From Branchiostoma floridae (Eukaryota; Chordata; Leptocardii; Amphioxiformes; Branchiostomatidae), in the NCBI RefSeq assembly GCF_000003815.2, contig NW_023365757.1, positions 284,610 through 348,609 of the forward strand: 64,000 nucleotides of DNA. The letters are read 5' to 3'. The position numbers and the translations under genes are program-made. Under the pieces are notes generated by a model. It searched no databases. It was not told where the DNA came from and worked only from the letters and a program-made list of their open reading frames with translations. Below, piece after piece: positions 20,960-32,447 of the stretch; the first letter of the stretch is position 1; the number at the start of each line of letters is the position of its first letter.

Positions 20960-21560
20960 TTTTATTGAGATTTTTTGGTCAATTTTAGACCAAAACTGTA
21001 TATTTTGGCCCCTGTACTCTGGTATTACAACCAAAGGAGCTGAAATTTGACAGAGATGTGCCTTGATAATGCCCCCATATAAATTCGATAACACTTTTGG
21101 TGTACAGTACAACAAAATGCTTATTTTTGCGATTTTTTGACCAATTTTTGACCAAAAAAGGACACTTTTGGCCCCTGTACCCTGGAATTACAACCAAATG
21201 AGCTCAAATTTGACAGAGATGTGCCTTGATAATGCCCCCATATAAATTCAATAACACTTTTGGTGTACAGTACAACAAAATGCTTATTTTTGCGATTTTT
21301 TGACCAATTTTTGACCAAAAAAGGACACTTTTGGCTCCTGTACCTTGGTATTGCAACCGAATGAGCTGAAATTTGACACAGATGTGCCTTGATAATCCCT
21401 TCATATAAATTCAATAACACTTTTGGTGTACAGTGCAACAAAATGCTTATTTTTGCGATTTTTGGCCAATTTTTGACCAAAAAAGGACACTTTTGGCTCC
21501 TGTACCCTGGTATTACAATTAAATGACCTGAAATTTGGTGTAGATAGGCATTAGCTACTT
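20960..21560. repeat. Tandem array, about 162-bp unit, 3.5 copies
   Basis: Units contain tttgaccaatttttgacc, acttttggc(c/t)cctgtaccctgg and aatttgacagagatgtgcc. The marker ggc(c/t)cctgtac recurs at about 21007, 21170, 21333 and 21494, a 161-163-base period. Because 162 is a multiple of 3, the minus strand stays open across units and gives a repetitive 205-codon frame that I do not call a gene. Confidence 0.88.
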
Positions 21561-22105
21561 GGTAACAAGATTCAAGTAAAATTTTTGACATAAACAACTT
21601 TAAAATGATTAATTTTGGCACTTTTCTGAGGGGAAATTTGTTTTCTTTTGGCCTCCTGACGTGACCTTCCGTGACCCCGCACAGAGTCACACCTGTGCGC
21701 GTCAGCCGGAGAGTTAATTGAATCAAAGACCTAGCCAATCAGCGAAGAGGAGGCCAAAGGCTAATTAATATTCATAAGCGGGGCCTCATGATCCCGTATA
21801 TAGCAGTGTTCCCGCCAGGGGGAGCGAAGCCCGCCTAAGGCTCTCGCATTTTAGACTATTCAGAAGGCTTTATCATATATTGTATCAGTTCTTGGGGCAT
21901 ATCTATGATAATCGCAGCAGTCACTTAACTTCTATTCAGGAGTTTAGCTTAACGCTATTTCAGGTCAAACCGTCAAAGGCAACTAAAAACAAACTTTAAC
22001 GTTACTGAGTTCAACAGTACTTATAACTTGTTATCCGAAGTTGAAACGCTAGCGATGGTATTTTCGCTGCGCCGTTAGCTCCGTGCGACTGTTGTTGACG
22101 GTCTT
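21495..22105 (+). repeat. Duplicated segment A-B, first copy
   Basis: A (about 21495-21790) matches 22120-22422, sharing cagccaatcagcgaagagga and ggctaattaatattcataagc. B (about 21861-22105) matches 24892-25170, sharing atatct(a)tgataatcg(c)agcagtcactta and gctgcgccgttagc. In the first copy A and B are contiguous; in the second they are separated by 2.47 kb of TTAA-bounded sequence. Confidence 0.75.
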
Positions 22106-22422
22106 ATAACGGTATATTTTGCACCCCTGTACCCTGGTATGAGTAACATTTGGTATAGATAGGCATAAGATAGTTGGTAAAATGATCCAAGTAAAATTTT
22201 TGGCATAAAGTACTGTAAAAGGCTTAATTACAGCACTTTTTTTAGGGAAATTGGTTTTCTTTCGTTCTCCATGCCATGACCTTTCGGACGTTCACCCCAC
22301 AGAGCCGACATCTGCACCTGCGTCTAGCCGGCAGGAAGAGTTAATTCAATTAATGGTTCAGCCAATCAGCGAAGAGGAAAGCGAAGGCTAATTAATATTC
22401 ATAAGCAGGACCACACAATACG

Positions 22423-23092
22423 TTAAGGTATCGGACCGGAGTTTCTTTTACGATTTCGGAGGTTGGCGGGCAGCCTCAGGCCGAAGGGCTACAGTTCGGC
22501 TAGTAAACGTAGGACGCGAAACTTAATCAATATGGCGGAAAGCCGTTTACTGTCTCTTTCCGACAAACCTATTGGTACCGTCTGTTGCCTCTTTATTTTG
22601 GTTAGAATATGTAGTAAAATTTTAATTTTGGACCCGAAAACTATCATTTTTTAACACTTTTTTGATCGAAGCTGCTTGGAAAAAACGAATTTTCCCAGGA
22701 TAACGGCCTACGTGGTAGAGAAGCTAAATTCTTCATGTTTGTGTAAAATGAAAATAAAAAAATTCCATGTGATAACTTTTTTGCAATCTCCGATGACGTC
22801 ATTTCTTCGAAATCGCATGAAAAACGCCGCTATTTGGGTCATCAGGCGAAAAAACCGCATCACCGTTGCAGCGGACTAATACAAAAATTGTTTCGCTGTC
22901 CGACCAACTACTCCTCGCACAAAAACAATACAACCCACGGGCTTTTCAGAAAATACGACAAATCTATGCTCAGCTATAACGATCACCAAGCCATAGGGAG
23001 CAAAAGTTAGGGAGACAACAGCGCACTTCCGGCCTATTACACCACCCTTCCGCCAACTCCGGTCAGATTTGAACTCCGACCCGGAACCTTAA
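22423..23092 (+). mobile_element. 670-bp TTAA-ended element, copy 1
   Basis: Starts TTAAGGTATCGGACCGGAG and ends CTCCGACCCGGAACCTTAA, so the ends are imperfect inverted repeats bounded by TTAA. It appears identical in sequence and length to 24222-24891. No transposase is encoded; short open frames are identical in both copies but have no recognised domain. TTAA ends suggest a piggyBac-mobilised non-autonomous element. Confidence 0.8.
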
Positions 23093-24221
23093 GAGGGACA
23101 TTTTTTCTCAATATGTATTTTTATTACTTAAAAAGTTCATATCTACCATATATCCAAATTTGGTTTGTCTCCGATGGTTACTTTTCCCACAGGAGCGGTT
23201 TAAAGTCAGGTCAAAAACACTGTATTTTGAGGCTATCAAGCCTAGATGCATATTGAACCTACGTTATAATACAGAAACATTAAAAAACATGCTTTTTTCT
23301 GACATCGCTTTTCTGAAAACGGATAAAATGGGGTGCAAAGTCTGCCCATAAACTTGTCCGGGAAAGTATGTGCACTCTCCGTCGTTTCGGTGCTACACAT
23401 CGGTAGAAAACCGTCTTTAAAAGTTGGCATCGCTGACGTCACGGAGTGACGTCAGAGGTTGCTCAAGGAAAACAGCAGGGGGTCGCGTTTTAAGTTCGTC
23501 GCTTGTAAGTAAAATGAAGAATGTGCCAGATTTTGACATGGAGCAGTAGACCAGATCTCACACTTTCAGAATCAAACGCGTCCGACACCAAACTCTTAAC
23601 TACTTCGCCGTGAACGGCCCCTTAAGAAGCACAATGCGCCCCAAATGTGTGCAAGAATGCATTCTTACACAGTGCAAAGCACAAACTGGATCTTATTGTC
23701 GGCGCTAGAAGCGGGCAGTTGGAATAAGCGCGGCAAAGATGTGTAATGCTTTTAATAGGCTATTACTACATACCACCGAAAGAAAAAAAGATCGCCGCGT
23801 TAAGGAGCTATGAACCGAAAGTCAGTAAACCCAGTTTCTCCTTAAGTTAGAGCTTAAAGCACCAAGATTTCAGCTTTAATGCCCATTTAAGTCATACTAA
23901 TGCACGGCATCGCGAACATATGCGATAGGTGAACGACAGAGGTCGGCTCCAATCAAATGACATAGAGAAAGATATGATTTTGGAAAATTCTGCCCGCCAG
24001 AATCGATTAAAGTTGCCCGTAATGGTAGTTCTAAGGGGGGGGGGGGGTGAAAAAGGGGGAGGGGGGCGCCTAGGGCCTGTACATGAATATGCTGACTTTT
24101 TAACTAGAAAAATGAAAAACGGTGTTTGTTTTTACACAATATAACGACACCTGATGGAAACTTTAAAATGCGTCGAAATTACGTCATCTATGACGTCATG
24201 TAAGGTACAAGCGCCGCCCTA
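23093..24221 (+). other. 1.13-kb unique segment between identical TTAA elements
   Basis: No gene recognised. Contains two perfect TGACGTCA (CRE-type) octamers at 23434-23441 and 23447-23454, a further tgacgtca near 24190, and a poly-G tract at about 24034-24050. TTAA also occurs near 23622 in ggccccttaag, which could mark the end of another small TTAA element beginning at 23089. Confidence 0.5.
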
Positions 24222-24891
24222 TTAAGGTATCGGACCGGAGTTTCTTTTACGATTTCGGAGGTTGGCGGGCAGCCTCAGGCCGAAGGGCTACAGTTCGGCT
24301 AGTAAACGTAGGACGCGAAACTTAATCAATATGGCGGAAAGCCGTTTACTGTCTCTTTCCGACAAACCTATTGGTACCGTCTGTTGCCTCTTTATTTTGG
24401 TTAGAATATGTAGTAAAATTTTAATTTTGGACCCGAAAACTATCATTTTTTAACACTTTTTTGATCGAAGCTGCTTGGAAAAAACGAATTTTCCCAGGAT
24501 AACGGCCTACGTGGTAGAGAAGCTAAATTCTTCATGTTTGTGTAAAATGAAAATAAAAAAATTCCATGTGATAACTTTTTTGCAATCTCCGATGACGTCA
24601 TTTCTTCGAAATCGCATGAAAAACGCCGCTATTTGGGTCATCAGGCGAAAAAACCGCATCACCGTTGCAGCGGACTAATACAAAAATTGTTTCGCTGTCC
24701 GACCAACTACTCCTCGCACAAAAACAATACAACCCACGGGCTTTTCAGAAAATACGACAAATCTATGCTCAGCTATAACGATCACCAAGCCATAGGGAGC
24801 AAAAGTTAGGGAGACAACAGCGCACTTCCGGCCTATTACACCACCCTTCCGCCAACTCCGGTCAGATTTGAACTCCGACCCGGAACCTTAA
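24222..24891 (+). mobile_element. 670-bp TTAA-ended element, copy 2
   Basis: Same length, ends and sequence as 22423-23092, in direct orientation and 1799 bases downstream. I saw no mismatch by eye. Immediately to its right the host duplication resumes with segment B2. Confidence 0.8.
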
Positions 24892-25170
24892 CTTGAAGAC
24901 TCAGGCCGTACAGACTTCTTTTATCAGTTTTTTTAGGGCCATATCTACGATAATCGTAGCAGTCACTTACTCTTCAGCAGTTTGACTTTAAAATATTTCG
25001 GGTCAAAGCTTCAAAGACAACTAAAACCTCATAAACAACAAACTTTACTTAACTCAACAGTATACAAAAATATTGTACGGGTTGCCATCCTTAGTTGAAG
25101 CGCTTATTTATAGCGCTAGTATCTTCGCTGCGCCGTTAGCCGCCGTGCGACTTTTGTTGACGGTCTGATA
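24892..25170 (+). repeat. Duplicated segment B, second copy
   Basis: Aligns with 21861-22105 with several indels. The right part, from about 25136, differs. The stretch 25171-26750 has no recognised gene; a fragment at about 25690-25720 (ctatagtgaccacctgtctatagtggccac) belongs to the same family as the element at 30162-30994. Confidence 0.7.
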
Positions 25171-26753
25171 TCCCTACGTCGCCGCCTCGCTGATATTCCC
25201 ACGGACATGTTTCAAGAAAAATACCCAGCAAAAAACGCTGTTCTGCGTCAAATTCTATTCTATAAAACACGTGGGACTCATTGTTACAGTCTAAATATTT
25301 TGTAGAAGCACCGCTGTAGGAAAGAAGGTCCAAGCAATGTAAAACATCACGTAGCATGAAGTTCGCTGTCAACTGGCACACAGCACATGACTGTTTGAAA
25401 CTCTAAGTCTAATCAACAGCCGTGTTTGATTGATAGCCGGCGGTCCTTTGATGAAGTCGGCGAAAGGTGCGTTAGTTAGAAAATCTGCGTTTAGTTTTGA
25501 TACGTAATTATAAGTTAGACAGTGGCGAGAATGATTATTTTCTCATCAATATTTCTCTTCAGAATTATTTGAACTTAATTGTACATCTAAACAATTGGCT
25601 TACCTGTGCAATGTTTATATGATTAATGATCAGTGTACTGAAATCATGTGTAACGTATGGCTCCTAGTCAATAGATCAGCATTTTTCTCTATAGTGACCA
25701 CCTGTCTATAGTGGCCACATTTCTATCACTGGACTGGAACTTGCGAAAACTGCTGTATTTTCTCCAGAGCAAATGTATGTGTTCCTAGTGATGTTGTTGT
25801 TTGACATAAGCTTTGAACATTTAAATTGTAAGTAACTTTAAACTGCCAGAGTTTCAGCCCAATAAAACACTCTCAGCGCCAGGGTATGAACATACTGACC
25901 AGACAGACGAAAATAAATCCTCGAACAAGGTTCAATCGTATCTTCCGGGTCTGGCAGGACTGAGTTGTTAAACAAAAATAAGAATAGGCTCGATGGCTGA
26001 TTGCATACAAAGTAAAACAGTTTAACAGTTTTACAGCTTGAAGAAAACAAACGCTCCTACAGTACCTGCACCTGCTTGATAATTATTAAATCGTATGCCC
26101 TACTTGAATAAAAAAAGTTCACTGCAATAATAAATGTACCCACATCACAAGGAGCTTATACTTTTTTAAAACTTACACCTAGTTATCGTACTGAAAATTG
26201 TTAATGACATTACATGAAGTCATTCAACAATTTTCAGTCATGATGAAAATTTTCTAAATGGAAGGTGTGATTATTGTCATTTTCTGAAAAATAGAAGCAA
26301 GCTCTATCTTTACCTGGAATCAAGTCACAATACCAGTCCACTTTGGGGGATAATGTACTGTTAAGAGGATGTTCCATTTTTGCGCAGGGGTGATTTGGAA
26401 CAGTCCAATGTTGCGTGGGAGGGGTATGGCTGAAATATGCTGTATTTGCTCTTAAGCAAATGTCGGCCTTTCTAGTTGATCAATTAGTTTTTAAGTTCAT
26501 GATTTTAGTTCCGTTCGCTTTGTTATCTTTCTTTAGTCCCATTAGTATACATGCACTTTGTTGACGAGGCATATTATCTTGTGTATACCTCATATGATAA
26601 CATCATTGCACTGTCATTTCGCGCATAACTTTGTTATTTCCTTAAAGGTCCCGCACACTTGGTTTCGTCTTCAGTACCTAAATTAACTTATAGATTTGTG
26701 GTAATCGCATTTATGGTATACTGGTAGCCGTAGAATGATAAGCTTTATTACAA

Positions 26754-27850
26754 TTAATCCGAATAGTTTTCAAGCCTTGTAGAATAGTGACAAAGTAATT
26801 CTTAGTACTGCTTTCTGCTTTGTTTCCACGGGAATTACTATGCAATTAAAGTGATTAAAGTAACGCGCACTTTGTAATCTTGACGTCATAATGTTTGAAA
26901 GTTAAGAATATTCAGCGTCAACAGTGAAAAAGGAGTTTTGGGGTCGACCCCCGACTTTCGTGGTTAATCTAAATAGTTTCAAGCGTTGTAGAAAAGTAAC
27001 AAAGTAAAAAAATGTAATTTTTAGTGTAAACGGCGAAAAGGGGGCTTTCCGGGTCCCCGACTTTCGCGGTTAATCTGACTATAGGTTTCAAGCCTTGTAG
27101 AAAAGTGACAAAGTAAGTTTTAGTACTCAGATGACTTTCTGCGTTTTGTCCACGGGTATTACTATGCAAATGAAGGGATTAAAGTAACGCATAGTTTGTG
27201 ATCTTTACGCCAAAACGTTTGAAAGTTACGAACTTTTACAGTCAGCGGCGAAAAGGAGCTTTCCGGGTCCCCCACTTTTGCTGTTAAACCGAATACTAGT
27301 AGTTTTAAAGCCTTGTAGAAAAGTAACAAAGTAAATTTTAGTACTCAGATGACTTTCTGCTTTCTGTCCACGGGTATTGCTATGCAATTCAAGTGATGAG
27401 AGTAACGCACACTTTGTACTCTTGACGCCATATACGTTTGAAAGTTAAGAAGATTCTGTGTCAACGGCGATAAAGTGGCTTTCCGGTTCCCCGACTTTTG
27501 CGGTTAATCAGAATAGTTTTCAAGACTTATAGAAAAGTAACAAAGTAATTTGTAGTACTCATATGACTTTCTGCTTCCTGTCCTTACTGTGCAAATCAAG
27601 TGATGAAAGTAACGCACACGTTGTGATCTTGACTCCATAACGTTTGAAAGTTACGAACATGTAGTGTCAACGGCGAAGGGGGCTTTCCTGGTTCCCGACT
27701 TTCGTGTTCAATCCGAATAGTTTTCAAGCCTTGTAGAAAAGTAACAAAGTAAACTTTAGTACTCAGGTGACTTTCTGCTTTCTGTCCACGGGTACTATGC
27801 AATTCAAGTGATTAAAGTAACGCTCAATTTGTAATCTTGACGCCACAACA
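26754..27850. repeat. Tandem array, about 210-bp unit, 5-6 copies
   Basis: Recurrent text: ttaatc(c)gaatagttttcaagccttgtagaaaagt(a/g)acaaagta, tgactttctgctttctgtccacggg, atgcaattcaagtgat and aagtaacgcacactttgt.atcttgac. Unit starts are near 26754, 26963, 27069 (a short unit), 27283, 27506 and 27709. It ends in a (TA)n(GA)n tract near 27850. No gene is supported. Confidence 0.85.
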
Positions 27851-28051
27851 TTTATATATATATAGAGAGAGAGAGAGAGGTTTTTTCCGTATTTCTTAAT
27901 GTCTCGCAATGTCTTTGTATGTTTCTGCATTAATTGATTAATAATAAAAAAAGTAAAGATTATACAGGAAAATGCGCGATCATTCTGAAAAAGCTGCACC
28001 AATAGAAAATAGCTTTTCAAATCTCATTATGTCTTTCTGTACCGCTGGGGT

Positions 28052-28128
28052 TAATGTCGACCCCCTCCTAGGGCGGCCGCAATTTTAGGGCCGGCCGCTA
28101 GGAGCGCGATTTTAGTCAGGCTTGACAG
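28052..28128 (-). repeat. Dispersed repeat CCTGACTAAAATC family, inverted copy
   Basis: Reverse complement matches 13262 onward through gcctgactaaaatcgcgctcctagcggccggccct and the gaggggg..cattaa part. Lies 135 bases upstream of the start codon of ankyrin-MYND copy 2. Confidence 0.75.
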
Positions 28129-28262
28129 CTGACAGCTACGTTCTCATTCCAATCACGTGACGATGGCTGACGTAGCCAAACAATGGGTCACGTGACCAAA
28201 CAACTTCCTCCCCACTTCTTCAGTTCAGACCCAGACCGTGCGCTCGAAAGGTGTCAACAACG

Positions 28263-31200
28263 ATGGCGGGATATGCGAACGAATTTCTGTTGGAAGCTGC
28301 TGAGAATAGCTCACTTGAAGGCGTGAAAGCAGCTTTGAAAGCAGGTAAGTCGAACCAAGTAAACTACTAGTAGTATTGTAGGAATTTGGGTTCTGGAAAT
28401 TTGCAGAGATTTCTGTTTGCGTGGGATAGTACCTCTACTTGCACTGTGGTAGAAAAATAGGTGACAATTTGCTGGGTTCTCCCTACGTGCGTGTGTATAC
28501 GTAATTGTGATTTACGCTTCCTAGAAACGTCGTCAGATTAGTTTATTTTCTGACTTATACGTGGGCAAATGAACGGTTACTGTACCCACTTGCCTGGACT
28601 TAATTTGTTTTGCTATCATGTCTCAAATCTCACCCCGCCACACTATCCACCGGAACAAATTATGATATTTTTTTAACATCCGTGCAGATTTATGCACAGT
28701 ACAGTACGTGCTTTTGTCCCAGTATTTACAGTTGCGTTAACTTTACATTTAAACAAGTAGTCATCTAGTGGTTCAAATCCCGTTTTCAAATCTAACTCTG
28801 AGAGAAAACGTTTACTACAAGCAAGTTCCTCGCTACAAGTCGATGATTTCTGTTGTAAACCGAAAACGTAAACAACGCGTGTAATGGAAAACAACACGTA
28901 CTACATTGTGTTTGAAATATCCTATCTTTTACAAGCACAGTGTCTACATTTTCAGTTTTCAGCAAGAACTGCAGTGTATGTTTTAGCTTCTGAGCGTTGA
29001 ATTTGAAAAGAAGGCTTTTGGAGTAGTAGACGAATATTCAGATGTTAATTAACAGAAAGGGACTTGCAAACAAGTGCGAAGTACAATGCGCTGGCCACAC
29101 CTTTTGATCTTTTCCGTGCTATGCAGACAGCTTTGCATACGAGCTGGACTGAACCCTTTATGATTTTATCTTTTGATCATAGTAAAACGGCAGTGATAAC
29201 TATTCCCTGTAGTCTCATACAGAAATTGACTGGTCAAGTTTTGTGCAAGCAAATAAATTCTGTGGATGACATCCTCCAAACTTAGTGAGAGAGGGGAAAA
29301 ACTCGGCCCATATGTAAAGAACTATTCTCAAGGCAGAGGTTCGGCTTCAGCTTTTTTTATCAATATGTTTTTGGCGCTTTTTGTTTGATGTTTTGTTTTG
29401 TAACGTCTTATTCATGTCCGAAAGGCAAACGGACATGGAGAAAACATTACCTGCAAGCAGATCCTACGGTAGCGAATATCAAAAGCTGGAAAAGGACTGT
29501 AGCTGGACTAGCCAATGCACAGTCTTATTTTATTATCAAATCAGCTTTCGATACTGTTTTATGCTACCGTAGGATCTGCTTTGAGTTTTAAAAAAAAACG
29601 GACTTAGAAAGCCCGGCAAAAATGCATAAAACACGCCAAAAGCCGTAGCTGTTCTTGGAGAGTTGCAGTATTGAAAATCGCACCCCCAATACTATTTGTC
29701 TTCCTTTTTATATAAAATCATATTGGTTGTCATTTTATTTGCTAAATCATATATCAACTCTGACGCAGGTGCAGACGTTGACTTTGAGCACCCTGACAAC
29801 TTTGCCCCGAGCATGGGCAATGGCACGGCATTGATCATTGCCTCTATGCTGGGGGACGTGGATATAGTGAGACTGCTGCTTCGCGAGGGGGCGTCTGTTA
29901 TGAAGAGAATGGTGGGTGGCTTAACTCCCCTTCATGCAGCCGCGTTCAAAGGTAAGCTGATCTAAAGAAATGTCACTAGTCTAGAACTTGACCAAAGCAT
30001 GTCCACAACTCATAATATCAAACCTTTCTAGGTTCCAGTGCAATAACATATCAACTAGTCGCCAGGGGTCTTAAGATTTAACCACTTCTATGTCTTTCTT
30101 AGTTCGTCACATTCACATGTAAACATACAGACACATGCTACCGAAAGCATAACTTTCTTGGTACAGTCAAACCTGACCGAGCGACCACCTCTTCTCAGCG
30201 ACCACCTGGCCATTTCGACCGCTTTTTCTCGGTCCCGATTTTTTTCCCCATTGACGTAAGCATTAAGCGACCCTTTCTCAACGACCACCTGGCCAATGCG
30301 ACCGCGACCGGCCCAAATTGGGACCCATAACGACCGCATCATTTTCAAACTTGAGGTTTTCATCGATTTTTGATGACAACTAGCGCGATTTTGTACCGAA
30401 ATCGGCCAGTTTGCGTCAGATTTTGACTGCCATTACGATGATATGTTTAGAATAAAGATGGCGGCGGTCAATGGGTGGGTCAATGGGGCAGTCTACTGTA
30501 ATATGGGAGGAAAATTTGTTGTAAGAAAATCAGAATTTAGTTGTTAGAGAAGTTTTTTTTTTAAATCTTTATCATTATAAAGTAAACGAATGCTCGATTT
30601 CGAAAGGTGCACCGTATACGTAGTTATTTCAGAATCGGCGATCAAGAACACAGCGACGCATAAAGGCTTGTATGGTAACTGACAGCATCAAAGTTCCCTT
30701 ACTGTCTGAAACGTTAGTGTACAAATACTTGAGCTTTAAAACACTGTATCGTATAAAAGGTCGATAAAAGCTTGGGGTTAAATTTACAATTTACAGTGTG
30801 CGTGTTGTATTTGACATTAAAGATCTCGCTTCTTTGCGTGCGTGCACTCGGTGCAGTGTATTTGCTATTTGCCATTAAACACAACGGAAACCAATTATAC
30901 TTCGGACATGTTTTGAGTCGATACTCTTCTCAGCGACCACCTGTCCAAATCGACTTTTCCACCCCCCTGGTCGTCTTGGGCAGGTTTGACTGTAAGGCAG
31001 ATTTCTGAGTCGTATAGCAAGGACGTGAAAACACGATACAATGTATTTATTTACATGTCGTGTTTACATTGAATTTTACTTCGTAGAAGGTAACGTTACA
31101 CTTTTATGTGTTGCAAATCCAACCCAGGGCAGACAGAAGTGGTGGAAGTGTTGGTGCATCATGGTGCAACATTAGACATACGGGACGGCTTCCAGGACAC

Positions 31201-32447
31201 CCCGCTCATTCTGGCATGTCACAGCAAACATGTCGAAACAGTTAGGCGACTGATTGAGCTCGGAGCAAGACCTGATTTGACCGACGGTGGTACAGGCAGG
31301 AAGTAAGTGTCACATTCTTCCATCAGAATATAGATATTGAAAGTGATCTCCAAGCAGATACTACGGTAGCATAAGATAGTATCAAAAACTGCCAGAGGAG
31401 TGAAGCCGACAAAGGAGTGTGTTTGGCTATTCGGAGGCTGATGACTCCCTTTGGCATGACCAGCTGTACTCCTAACACCCCTGTCACATTATCCACGATC
31501 TTCGGGCGCATCGATGAAAAATAGGCCATATTTAAGATCGACAGAGGGTTGCGCGTATTTTTCACCTGAAAACCGTCCCTGCCACATATAAACCATACTT
31601 TGTACTTTTGTACAATTGTTGTGCAATTAAGTTATAATTATAAGCGAGGCTCGGGCGATTATCTCTGAATCGTCATCCGATCGATTTTCACCTTTTATTA
31701 TATGTGTGCATCCACTGCATTGTGCACGTTTTATTCTTTGTCGCGATCCGCAAGCAAGAATCCTGATGTCATGAAAATGTGTATCGATGGGAACGTTACA
31801 GACCATGCATGTACATGTTTTGTTGTGTATTTGATATATGTATCTTATCTGGTGGCCTTGTTCCCTAAATGAGTCATATCTTCCCATAGCTTGGGGATAG
31901 CAGTCGGAAACCCGACCAGTGACGAGAGTATCAAGCTGATGCAAGAGGCTATAGAGTCCAAGCTGTTGAGATGCTGCAACCCAAAGTGTGGCAAACCAGG
32001 CTACAGGTAAGTTTTTCTGTTGATGGCTTGACTGTTTTCCGGGATAAATGCTTTATTTTCACTTTCTAAGAAGACAGTGGTTACCATACTAGTACTTTGT
32101 CATCCATCCTATGTACAGACATTGTCTTATTTTTGCGTGCAAAGATCAGTTGAAAAGTTTCTGATACATTGTTCCTGAATAGCTGATGTGCGTGATATGT
32201 TTTCTACAGGAAGAACCTGATGCGGTGTTCTCAGTGCAAGCTGACCCGCTACTGCAGCCGTGACTGTCAGATACAACACTGGTCTGTCGGACACAAGAAG
32301 TGCTGTGGGCACGATACGTACACTGAAGATCGTGCTTCAAAAATGGTTTGGTCGTTGGTAAACAACATCCACCAAAAACCCGTCGAAAATGTGGTTAGGT
32401 CAATGATAAACCTCTTCGACGAATATTTAGATGCGAATAAATGTTGA
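28263..32447 (+). CDS. Ankyrin-repeat MYND zinc-finger protein, complete (copy 2)
   Basis: Five exons: 28263-28344, 29769-29951, 31128-31302, 31890-32006 and 32210-32447. All have GT-AG splice sites and the phases join to 264 residues. Residues 1-28 form a helical start (MAGYANEFLLEAAENSSLEG), followed by ankyrin repeats to about residue 135, with markers TALIIASMLGDVDIVRLLL, TPLHAAAFKGQTEVVEVLV and TPLILACHSKHVETVRRLI. The MYND zinc finger is at about 175-218, with ligands C175/176, C180, C192, C195, C201, C205, H214 and C218. The tail (219-264) is helix-like and differs from copy 1. The domain set implies a scaffold or chromatin-linked adaptor, but no partner can be named. Introns 1 and 2 carry MITEs. 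AATAAA at 32436-32441 overlaps the last codons. Gene order and text match the copy at 80-1036. Confidence 0.9.
29413..29437. repeat. Perfect hairpin CATGTCCG-loop-CGGACATG
   Basis: An 8-bp perfect stem with a 9-base loop in intron 1 of ankyrin-MYND copy 2, just left of the 125-bp inverted-repeat element. Confidence 0.75.
29456..29580. mobile_element. 125-bp inverted-repeat element
   Basis: Ends are the perfect 18-base inverted repeat AGCAGATCCTACGGTAGC, with weaker pairing continuing inward (atcaaaagctg / cagctttcgat). A third, single end (agcagatactacggtagcataagatagtatcaaaaactg) lies at 31353-31391 in intron 3 of the same gene. It may be nested in a larger element whose related arms lie at about 29327-29390 and 29590-29660. 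Confidence 0.82.
30162..30994. mobile_element. 833-bp non-autonomous DNA element, TACAGTCAAACCTG ends
   Basis: Terminal inverted repeats TACAGTCAAACCTG (30162-30175) and CAGGTTTGACTGTA (30981-30994). Sub-terminal direct repeats of gcgaccacctggcc / agcgaccacctgtcc occur near both ends. No transposase is seen. Inserted in intron 2 of ankyrin-MYND copy 2. TA-type ends suggest Tc1/mariner-like mobilisation, but the class is not certain. Confidence 0.82.

Noticed and set aside
21121-21738. 205-codon minus ORF as a gene
   Set aside because: It is produced by a tandem repeat whose period is a multiple of three; no domain or splice support.
22463-22879. Identical short ORFs in the two 670-bp elements, taken as genes
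   Set aside because: Identity only reflects the recent duplication of the element. The ORFs are under 70 codons, overlap in different frames and show no domain.
22423-24891. LTR retrotransposon with 670-bp LTRs
   Set aside because: The repeats start and end with TTAA and carry terminal inverted repeats rather than TG...CA. The 1.13-kb interior has no gag/pol, primer-binding site or polypurine tract.
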